34,177 nt of DNA. It comes from UBA1189 sp045660385. Lineage in GTDB: Bacteria > Bacteroidota > Bacteroidia > Bacteroidales > Bacteroidaceae. The stretch's first letter is position 1, and each line of letters opens with the position of its first letter. The stretch lies in assembly GCA_045660385.1 (NCBI GenBank), contig JAZRDT010000134.1:1-34177 (forward strand). The letters run 5' to 3'. Positions 7,830 through 14,740 of this stretch are shown one piece after another. Below the pieces are notes generated by a model. That model did not search any database and had not been told where the DNA came from. It was given only the letters and a program-made list of their open reading frames with translations. The position numbers and the translations under genes are program-made.

Positions 7830-8055
7830 CCTCGAGACGAACAATATGTCCGCAGCCACCGGCCGTACTCCTCGATGAAATGTGAGATACCGCTGCTCTT
7901 CTACACTAATGAGAGGGCCTAAGCAGAGGTGAACAGGATGGTGCGCCTTGTTGAGACCTTGGCAGGCGCACGCACCAGTTAATGACTCCGAGCAGACAAT
8001 ATAACCGTGAGTTTCCTGCGAGAAATTGGCCTATAGCCCTAAACTCCTAACAACC
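7830..8055 (+). other. Intergenic stretch with possible decayed coding sequence
   Basis: No intact gene is visible. In the same frame as the preceding gene the sequence reads on for 30 sense codons to a TAA, then AEVNRMVRLVETLAGARTS, two stops, then LRADNITVSFLREIGL and a TAG at 8034-8036. The protein-like composition between stops suggests, but does not prove, a decayed gene. It lies directly before the microprotein remnant at 8056. Confidence 0.3.
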
Positions 8056-8165
8056 ATAAAAAAAATAAATTGGAAAGAGATCTTGAAGCTACTGATTACA
8101 GTGCTCACTGCCATCGCAGGCACCTAGGTGTAATGAATTGCACGATGTATCCAAGCACACAATAA
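8056..8165 (+). pseudogene. Dead 'smalltalk'-type microprotein gene
   Basis: Reading from 8056 gives IKKINWKEILKLLITVLTAI then AGT and a TAG at 8125-8127. Shifting frame at that point continues GVMNCTMYPSTQ and a TAA at 8163-8165. I recognise the lysine-rich start, NWK, hydrophobic helix, TAIAGTLGV and a nearby Cys as the roughly 30-residue Bacteroidales 'smalltalk' protein family, whose members typically end in a TSCM-like sequence. Two lesions are apparent: the initiator is ATA instead of ATG, at the edge of an eight-A run, and one base seems to be missing near 8125. Family members often sit beside an HU-like protein and an amidase; neither is intact here. Recognition is from memory of the family pattern. 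Confidence 0.55.
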
Positions 8166-8168
8166 ACA

Positions 8169-8197
8169 ACTCCCGCCTAACGGATTCAGGCGGGAGT
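8169..8197. terminator. GC-rich hairpin, terminator
   Basis: A perfect 10-bp stem (ACTCCCGCCT at 8169-8178 with 8188-8197) closes a 9-base loop. On the minus strand it is followed by TGTTTATTG and lies 23 bp after the stop of the lipoprotein gene, so it most likely terminates that gene; it could also end rightward transcription. Confidence 0.7.
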
Positions 8198-8220
8198 CTG
8201 TGTATAGGTTGTGGTGGGTA

Positions 8221-9048
8221 TTATTGCACGGTATCGCCCTCAATGCGGGTGGTAAAGAAGCGAATGCGGCGCTCGAGTTCTTGCGACTGGGCTTGTAAAT
8301 TGCTCACAGAGCGCAGCACGGCTCCTAATTCGCACACAGTCTGCAGTGCCTGCGCATCTGCCTTAGCGAGAATAATGTTGGCATTGCCTGACTCACCCAC
8401 GAGGGTAGCTTTGAGACTCTTTCCTTGTTGCAATGCCACAAAGGAGGCAACATTATTATCTGGCTCGACGACAAAATCGGTGCGTTCGGTGCGACCCAGT
8501 GCATCGGACGACACATAGGGTTCATAGGCTGCTTTCAGTTCCACAAAGGTGCCGTCGGCGGCAGTGAGGCGCAGTGTATGTGCCTGTATGGGCTTGCCAC
8601 GGTAGAAGGCGACAATGGTGCAAGCACCACGCTCGTCGACCTGCGGACGCAGGTAGCTGCGCGACACGTTGTTCTCAATGCGATATGCGGAGGCATAGTA
8701 GTGGCCCACCTCTTGATAGCGGACATCCTTGTCGAGATAGAGTTTCGCAGTGAGGTGCGCCACCTTGGCGCTGACATCGTGCAGAAGGCTATCGACATAG
8801 GCTTTACCTGCCTCGCTCTCAGCCAACTCTACTTGCAACAAAAGGGCCTGCGCCTGCTTACGGGTATCGAAAGCCTTAGGATATAGCACCTTGATGCTAT
8901 CGAGTTGGAGCTTTGCGGTGTGGTATTGCTTGTGGGCATACAAATCTTGTGCACGGGTGAGGTACTCTTGCGCAGGGCGTTCAACATCCTCGGCGCATGC
9001 GGCCAGCAGCCATGCCAGCGAAGCGAATATGAGTTTTCGGGTCTTCAT
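8221..9048 (-). CDS. Lipoprotein, conserved in Bacteroidales, unknown function
   Basis: A 275-residue predicted lipoprotein. The signal sequence ends in the lipobox LLAAC, placing the lipidated cysteine at residue 18. Residues about 25-110 form amphipathic helices (EYLTRAQDLYAHKQYHTAKLQLDSIKVL) resembling a single TPR-like or coiled unit of the kind seen in Bacteroidetes outer-membrane assembly lipoproteins. A beta-rich middle (about 110-230) and a C-terminal helix (LQAQSQELERRIRFF) follow. No catalytic motif is visible. It is a single-gene unit with its own promoter upstream and a hairpin downstream. Function is not assigned. Confidence 0.7.
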   Translation of the reverse strand: MKTRKLIFASLAWLLAACAEDVERPAQEYLTRAQDLYAHKQYHTAKLQLDSIKVLYPKAFDTRKQAQALLLQVELAESEAGKAYVDSLLHDVSAKVAHLTAKLYLDKDVRYQEVGHYYASAYRIENNVSRSYLRPQVDERGACTIVAFYRGKPIQAHTLRLTAADGTFVELKAAYEPYVSSDALGRTERTDFVVEPDNNVASFVALQQGKSLKATLVGESGNANIILAKADAQALQTVCELGAVLRSVSNLQAQSQELERRIRFFTTRIEGDTVQ

Positions 9049-9098
9049 CGGTTCGGATTCTTAGGAGGCAAAATATACTACAAATCTCTTTGTAAGTG

Positions 9099-9106
9099 CA
9101 AAGTTA
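9099..9106 (-). promoter_or_regulatory. -7 element of lipoprotein gene
   Basis: TAACTTTG on the minus strand matches TAnnTTTG and lies about 50 bp before the start at 9048. The -33 box is not obvious at standard spacing. Confidence 0.45.
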
Positions 9107-9234
9107 GGTAGAAAAATTCAAAAAGGTAGACCAAGAGGGGTATAAAAACGATTTTTTTGAGTAATTTCGCAACGTTGAAGAAAACGTTGACTATTGTCAT
9201 CCGTGGTAGAATATTAAAAATAAAACGATACTCA

Positions 9235-10671
9235 ATGCGAAATATATCTCCCGAGGAGCTGAAACAACTCTTCGATACCAAACTCTTTCACCTCATAGGA
9301 GAAACAGCCGACGAGCTGTCGCTCGAATGTTACGTGGTGGGTGGCTACGTACGCGACCTCTATCTGGAACGCCCATCGAAGGACATCGATGTGGTGGTGG
9401 TGGGTAGTGGAATCAGCATGGCCGAAGCACTGCGAAAAAAGCTGGGGCGCGGAGCTCATGTGAGCATATTCCGCAACTTTGGCACGGCACAACTCAAGTG
9501 GCGCGACATGGAGGTGGAATTCGTGGGGGCACGCAAGGAGTCGTACACGCACGACTCACGCAAACCCATCGTAGAGGATGGCACGCTTGAGGACGACCAA
9601 AACCGACGCGACTTCACCATCAACGCACTGGCCGTGTGCCTGAATGCTAATCGGTTTGGCGAACTCACCGACCCCTTCGGCGGACTGCTCGACATGGAGG
9701 ACCGACTCATCTGCACCCCTCTCGACCCCGATGTGACCTTTAGCGACGACCCCCTACGCATGATGCGCTGCGTACGGTTTGCCACACAACTCAACTTCTT
9801 CATCGAGGAGGAGACCTTCGAGTCGCTTACCCGCAATGCCGAGCGCATCAAAATCATATCAAAGGAGCGCATTATCGACGAGCTGAACAAGATTATCGCT
9901 TCGCCCATCCCATCGAAGGGTTTCGTGGAATTAGATCGTTGCGGACTGCTACCCCTGATCTTCCCCGAACTGGCAGCACTACAGGGGGTAGAAAAGATGA
10001 ACGGACGTGCTCATAAGGACAACTTCTACCACACGCTCGAGGTATTGGACAACATTGCCCGCCACACCGATAATCTGTGGCTGCGTTGGGCTGCCCTGCT
10101 GCACGACATAGGCAAACCCCGCACCAAGCGATGGGACCCGCGCCTAGGATGGACATTCCACAACCATAATTTCATAGGAGAAAAGATGATTCCCACCATC
10201 TTCCGAAACATGAAGCTGCCGATGAACGAGAAGATGAAATATGTGCAGAAACTCGTAGGACTGCACATGCGCCCTATCGTTATTGCCGACGAGGAGGTAA
10301 CCGACAGTGCGGTACGCCGACTGCTCTTCGAGGCGGGCGACGACATCGACGACCTGATGATGCTATGCGAGGCAGACATCACCTCGAAAAACGAGATGCG
10401 CAAGCAACGGTTTCTGGACAACTTTCGCCTCGTGCGCGTGAAACTCAAGGATCTGGAGGAGCGCGACCGCATACGCAACTTCCAACCCCCTGTCGATGGT
10501 GACGAAATCATGCGTACCTTCGGTCTGACGCCCTGCGCCGAGGTGGGCGCCCTCAAGAGTAGCATCAAGGATGCCATCCTCGATGGCATCATCCCCAACG
10601 AGCACGATGCCGCATACCAATACATGATGAAGAGGGCTAAGGAGATGGGATTGAGTCCAATTAAAAATTAA
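9235..10671 (+). CDS. cca: CCA tRNA nucleotidyltransferase / poly(A) polymerase family with HD domain
   Basis: A class II nucleotidyltransferase that adds or repairs the 3' CCA end of tRNAs. From the ATG at 9235 the 478 residues contain the head-domain motif YVVGGYVRDL followed by SKDIDVVVVG with the metal-binding DxD pair, the RRDFTINALAV motif near 125, the DDPLRMMRCVRFA neck motif, and a C-terminal HD domain with LLHDIGKPRT near 287. A TTG further upstream (9157) is rejected because the sequence between has no family match and overlaps a -7-like element (TAATTTCG at 9162-9169). The 5' leader contains a direct repeat AACGTTGA, four bases, AACGTTGA. The next gene starts 2 bp after the stop. 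Confidence 0.93.
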   Translation: MRNISPEELKQLFDTKLFHLIGETADELSLECYVVGGYVRDLYLERPSKDIDVVVVGSGISMAEALRKKLGRGAHVSIFRNFGTAQLKWRDMEVEFVGARKESYTHDSRKPIVEDGTLEDDQNRRDFTINALAVCLNANRFGELTDPFGGLLDMEDRLICTPLDPDVTFSDDPLRMMRCVRFATQLNFFIEEETFESLTRNAERIKIISKERIIDELNKIIASPIPSKGFVELDRCGLLPLIFPELAALQGVEKMNGRAHKDNFYHTLEVLDNIARHTDNLWLRWAALLHDIGKPRTKRWDPRLGWTFHNHNFIGEKMIPTIFRNMKLPMNEKMKYVQKLVGLHMRPIVIADEEVTDSAVRRLLFEAGDDIDDLMMLCEADITSKNEMRKQRFLDNFRLVRVKLKDLEERDRIRNFQPPVDGDEIMRTFGLTPCAEVGALKSSIKDAILDGIIPNEHDAAYQYMMKRAKEMGLSPIKN

Positions 10672-10673
10672 TA

Positions 10674-11300
10674 ATGCTACACCGCCTCATCGCCCAGGGC
10701 GAACACCAACAACAAGATTTCAAATATGAAATCTCCGATGCGCGCAAGATTGCACGCACCCTCTCGGCGTTTGCCAATACGGATGGGGGCCGGTTGCTCA
10801 TCGGTGTGAAGGACAATGGTAAGATTGCAGGTGTGCACAGCGACGAAGAGATCTATATGGTAGAAGCGGCTGCCTCACGCTATTGTGTGCCGCCCGTACA
10901 GTGCCACATGAGCATACACCGCGTGGAGGGGCATAATGTGGTTATTGCCGAAGTGTTACCTGCCGAGCACCGACCCGTGCGTGCCCAGCTCGACGATGGC
11001 AAACTATGTGCCTTCGTGCGCATTGCCGATGAAAATATTGCAGCTACGCCCGTGCAAATGGCATTGTGGCGCGCAGCTAGGGATGAAGAGGGGGTGCTAC
11101 TCCCCTTCACACCGCGCGAACAATCACTGTTGCAACTGCTCTCCGAATCGGCCGAACCCCTCACTCTCAACCGCTTTGCTCGACTCGGGCATATACCACG
11201 CCACCACGCCGTACAATTGTTGGCTCAGTTTGTCCGCTTCGGACTTGTGGAACAACAATTTGTAGGACACACCTTCGTGTATGTAGCCGTACAGGAATGA
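10674..11300 (+). CDS. AlbA_2/Schlafen-type DNA-binding domain protein
   Basis: A 208-residue protein with an N-terminal AlbA_2 (Schlafen) domain: an EHQQQDFKYE start, then SAFANTDGGRLLIGVKDNGKIAGV at about 33-56. Such domains bind nucleic acid or nucleotides and often occur in regulators. The C-terminal 70 residues (FTPREQSLLQLLSESAEPL, then a helical region ending LVEQQFVGHTFVYV) look like a winged helix, so a transcription regulator is plausible. It begins 2 bp after cca and must share its transcript. Target and effector are unknown. No terminator hairpin was seen in the 35 bp before the converging lpxB end. Confidence 0.75.
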   Translation: MLHRLIAQGEHQQQDFKYEISDARKIARTLSAFANTDGGRLLIGVKDNGKIAGVHSDEEIYMVEAAASRYCVPPVQCHMSIHRVEGHNVVIAEVLPAEHRPVRAQLDDGKLCAFVRIADENIAATPVQMALWRAARDEEGVLLPFTPREQSLLQLLSESAEPLTLNRFARLGHIPRHHAVQLLAQFVRFGLVEQQFVGHTFVYVAVQE

Positions 11301-11335
11301 GCAAAAACAATTGGGTATATAATATCGAGTCGTAA

Positions 11336-12532
11336 TTACCTACCCTTGCGCAAAAGTTCTACCATCTTCACGGCGGTATGGTCTGATGCGCCTGGTTCGC
11401 CCAACGGTGTCAACACCATCTGATCGTATTCATGCACCATCCGCTCGCGGTAGAAAGTGTCGAGCAAGAGTTGGTTGAGCTCTTCTACAAGTTCGCGCTC
11501 GCGCATTTCGTCGGCCACGAGTTCGCGTACCAAAGGGTAATCGGACACAAGATTCACCAGCGAGATATATTTCACTTTGAGCACCAGCTTTCGTATCCAT
11601 GACACCAACTTACCGCACCTGATAAAGTAGCAAACCACCTGTGGCACACGAAATAGTGCCGTCTCCAGTGCTGCCGTACCCGAAGTGACCATGGCTGCAT
11701 AGGCATGCGTGAGCAAGGCGTATGTCTCACCATGCAGGGTCTTCACTTGCAGCAAGCTACTTATCTCGTTACCGCCAATGAGCTGGGCATACATCGCCTC
11801 ACTGATGCCGGGAGCTCCGGCGATGATCCATTGGAAATGCTTGTCGCGATGCCTACGTGGCAGCGCCTGAGGTATGAAATGCTTGGCCGCGGACAACATG
11901 ATGGGAAGATTTTCCTTAATCTCCTGCTTGCGACTTCCCGCCAAAAGCGCCACGATAGGCTTTGTAGGATCGAGTCCGTGCCGTGAACAAAACTCCTCAC
12001 GCGTCTCGGCATAGTGGGTCTTGAAGTGGTCTACCGCATCCACGCAGGGATTTCCCACGTAGTGTATGGGGTAGTTGTGCCCAGCAAAGAAGGGGACCTC
12101 GAAGGGAAGGATGGAAAAGAGTTCATCAACATACATTCGGATATCCTTGATACGATACTCCTTCCACGCCCAGATTTTGGGTGAGATGTAATAGTACACG
12201 GGAAACTGCGTATGAGTCTTTACAAACTTAGCTATCTTCAGGTTGAACCCCGGATAGTCAACCAATATCACCACATCGGGGACCCATGCCACAATGTCGT
12301 CCTTGCAAAGTTGCATATTCCTCAGTATAGTGCCAGCATGTAGCACTACTTGCACAAAACCCATATAGGCCAGTTCACGATAATGCTTTACCAAAGTGCC
12401 ACCAACAGCCTTCATAAGGTCGCCTCCGAAGAAACGAAACTCAGCTTCGGGATCCTGTTTCTTGAGCGAACGCATCAAGTTCGATGCATGAAGGTCGCCC
12501 GAGGCCTCACCTACTATAAGATAGTATTTCAT
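11336..12532 (-). CDS. lpxB: Lipid-A-disaccharide synthase
   Basis: LpxB is a peripheral membrane GT-B (GT19) glycosyltransferase that joins UDP-2,3-diacylglucosamine and lipid X to make the lipid A disaccharide. The 398-residue chain begins MKYYLIVGEASGDLHASNLM with the family GExSGD motif and continues with EFRFFGGDLMKAVGG, DVVILVDYPGFNLKIAKF near 90, YYYISPKIWAWKEYRI near 113, LAGSRKQEIKENLPIML near 197 and TSGTAALETALF near 282. It is typically found next to surE in Bacteroides, but here two xylan-degrading genes lie between them. It appears to have its own promoter at 12557-12592. Confidence 0.95.
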   Translation of the reverse strand: MKYYLIVGEASGDLHASNLMRSLKKQDPEAEFRFFGGDLMKAVGGTLVKHYRELAYMGFVQVVLHAGTILRNMQLCKDDIVAWVPDVVILVDYPGFNLKIAKFVKTHTQFPVYYYISPKIWAWKEYRIKDIRMYVDELFSILPFEVPFFAGHNYPIHYVGNPCVDAVDHFKTHYAETREEFCSRHGLDPTKPIVALLAGSRKQEIKENLPIMLSAAKHFIPQALPRRHRDKHFQWIIAGAPGISEAMYAQLIGGNEISSLLQVKTLHGETYALLTHAYAAMVTSGTAALETALFRVPQVVCYFIRCGKLVSWIRKLVLKVKYISLVNLVSDYPLVRELVADEMRERELVEELNQLLLDTFYRERMVHEYDQMVLTPLGEPGASDHTAVKMVELLRKGR

Positions 12533-12556
12533 TATTCTTCTCGTCTCTTTAAACTA

Positions 12557-12592
12557 CAAAAGTATACTTTTTATCTGATAATCGGCCACAAA
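12557..12592 (-). promoter_or_regulatory. Candidate lpxB promoter
   Basis: On the minus strand TACTTTTG (12564-12557) fits the -7 consensus and lies 24 bp before the ATG; TTTG (12592-12589) is a possible -33 box, but the spacing of 24 bp is longer than usual. Confidence 0.4.
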
Positions 12593-12682
12593 AAGTTCAT
12601 TTTTCGGCCAAACAACGGAGTATAAACAACACACCTAGTTCTTGCAAAACCCAAAGGACGCAAAAAGGGAATACGGACGGGG

Positions 12683-14728
12683 TTAGTTTATAAGGAATAT
12701 CTTCGTGTTGCCCTGATAGGTGCAGGTAATGGTGGCACGCCCCTTGACGATAGGACTTATAAAAATCTTCACATCGGGATGAGTAGCGGTGGCAGTGAGC
12801 TTGCTACACTCGGCGAGCGGTGCATATATTTGGTAGCGGGTAGCGTCTGTATAACCATTAGCATTGGAACTGCGGATAGGAGTAGATGGAATTGCCAGTT
12901 TCTGTCCATCGGCCATGATCGTCACCTGAGGCACTACAGGACGCTCACAGAGGGTTCCAGACTTAGAGAAACCGATACCATGGAGATCGAAGAGACCTAC
13001 GGGACGCTCAGGTTGCGAAGGACGTCCCCCCCACTGCTGACGCTGCTGGGGTTGCTGCACCTCAGGTCCTTCAGCGACAAGATAGATAGCATGTTTACCT
13101 TTGAGCCCCTCGACGGCAGGTACAGCCACACTATAAGTGCTAGCTACACGAGGTGCATCGGCAGGCACATCGATAACGGCAATCTCACGGCCCTTCCAAG
13201 TATCGTTGGCATAGGGACCGTCGAGCATCACACGCACCTTGAAAGCACCATGACCACTGGGGGTAAGGTTGACACAAAGCAAAGTACCGTCGCCTTCACG
13301 AGTACCGGCAAAGGCATGAATACCCTTGGAGTCATGGTCGAGACCACCAAAGCCAAAGTATTTGAAGCCTACTATTCCGCGATTAGTAATGCCGGCGAGG
13401 TCCATGTGGTTATTCCATACGTCGTGATTGTCCTGCATCCACTGGTAGCCTGTAACGTAGCAAGCATAACCTGCCGAGTAGTAAGCATAGGGGGGCAAAC
13501 CGAAAATGTGGAAGCCCTCGCTGGTAACCTCAGCACCGGTATACTCGGCACCGTCGGTTGCCTTGGCTGTCCACTCTTGATTTTTAGCATAGGGGTCGTA
13601 GGCGACAATGCGTACCTTACCGCCATCGGCTACCTTCTTCTTATCCCAAGTAATCTTCACGGGGGCTACCATGGCTTGGCGGGCATTGGCAAAACCTCGG
13701 GGAGGACGATGGTAAAAGACATACCACTGACCATTGATCTGCTCGATGGAGCCGTGGGTATTGTGGGCAAAATTGGTGGTGGTGAGATGAGTGCCATCCT
13801 CGTTGGGTACCACACCGCGAGAGTCGACAAGCACACCGCCCGAGCGCCAAGGGCCAAGGGGTGAATCACCATAGGCATAGCGTAAGGCTGAATTGGTAGA
13901 GCCCAAACCATAATCGGGGCCTGAATAGCCAGAGAATACCATCACATACTTGTTGCCGACCTTACGTATGGAAGAAGCTTCGAAGAAATTAAAGTCGCCA
14001 GGGTTCTGCCCCTTGTAGAGAGACGGATAGGTGGTTCCTTCGGGATCACGCACCTCACCGTAGCGACTGCTGGCAGGGATGAAATAGTCGTGTACCTTGG
14101 TGCCTGGACGCAGAGCATACATATTATCCTGATCAAGTTCGAAAGCAGTAGAACGCTGAAAACCATAGAAAACATAAGCACGGAAACCCTTGTCGTAGTC
14201 GGGGTCGCGCTTGTCGGTCACATATTCTACGAATACCGAGGGATCAAAATCAATTATCGAACCAGGCACACACTGTCGTCCATCGGGGCTGAGGTTTACG
14301 GGAGTGAAGGGACCATCGGGACGGTCGCTCCTGCATACCATGGCAACGCGGCGCCATCCACGAGAATGAGGATAGAGGTAGTAGGTTTTCTTACCAGTAG
14401 ATCTGTCTCGCACCTCCACGAGGTCAGGAGCAAACATAGTATCCCACTGACCATCAACATAGTGGGTAAAGATAGGACCCTCGTCGCGCCATTGGGTAAG
14501 ATTCTCGACTGGGGCACTCCACATGCGAATATCGGGACCACAATAGGCGCTGTAGGTGACGTCGTGCGAACCGATGATGTAGGCACGATACTGACCCGGA
14601 TTGTCAGGGTCCTCAAACACACGGGGTTCACCATCGGGGAGATGTTCCCACAAAGGAAGGTAAGGATTCTGAGCAGTGGCCACTATCGCGGCTATCATAA
14701 GGCTCAAGGATAGAACGACTTTTTTCAT
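12683..14728 (-). CDS. Secreted GH43 glycosidase with CBM6-like and extra C-terminal domains
   Basis: An inverting five-bladed propeller enzyme of family 43, probably acting on xylan side chains or xylo-oligosaccharides. The 681 residues include a signal peptide (VLSLSLMIAAIVATAQ), then the catalytic domain with FEDPD near 40, FAPDLVE near 100, DFDPSVF near 162 and FFEASS near 250, matching the Asp base, Asp modulator and Glu acid. From about 430 to 550 a beta-sandwich resembling CBM6 appears, then a Gln/Arg-rich linker (QQPQQRQQWGG), and a last domain of about 100 residues that I do not recognise. It begins 12 bp after the GH10-CE1 gene, so the two form an operon. Substrate is inferred from that partner. 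Confidence 0.85.
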   Translation of the reverse strand: MKKVVLSLSLMIAAIVATAQNPYLPLWEHLPDGEPRVFEDPDNPGQYRAYIIGSHDVTYSAYCGPDIRMWSAPVENLTQWRDEGPIFTHYVDGQWDTMFAPDLVEVRDRSTGKKTYYLYPHSRGWRRVAMVCRSDRPDGPFTPVNLSPDGRQCVPGSIIDFDPSVFVEYVTDKRDPDYDKGFRAYVFYGFQRSTAFELDQDNMYALRPGTKVHDYFIPASSRYGEVRDPEGTTYPSLYKGQNPGDFNFFEASSIRKVGNKYVMVFSGYSGPDYGLGSTNSALRYAYGDSPLGPWRSGGVLVDSRGVVPNEDGTHLTTTNFAHNTHGSIEQINGQWYVFYHRPPRGFANARQAMVAPVKITWDKKKVADGGKVRIVAYDPYAKNQEWTAKATDGAEYTGAEVTSEGFHIFGLPPYAYYSAGYACYVTGYQWMQDNHDVWNNHMDLAGITNRGIVGFKYFGFGGLDHDSKGIHAFAGTREGDGTLLCVNLTPSGHGAFKVRVMLDGPYANDTWKGREIAVIDVPADAPRVASTYSVAVPAVEGLKGKHAIYLVAEGPEVQQPQQRQQWGGRPSQPERPVGLFDLHGIGFSKSGTLCERPVVPQVTIMADGQKLAIPSTPIRSSNANGYTDATRYQIYAPLAECSKLTATATHPDVKIFISPIVKGRATITCTYQGNTKIFLIN

Positions 14729-14740
14729 AAAATTAGATGT

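Noticed and set aside
9157..9234. TTG start extending cca upstream
   Set aside because: The extension overlaps a -7-like element and has no similarity to CCA-enzyme N-termini.
12779..13864. 361-codon plus-strand frame opposite the GH43 gene
   Set aside because: It is the antisense of a gene with clear catalytic motifs; the predicted protein shows no recognisable family and no promoter.
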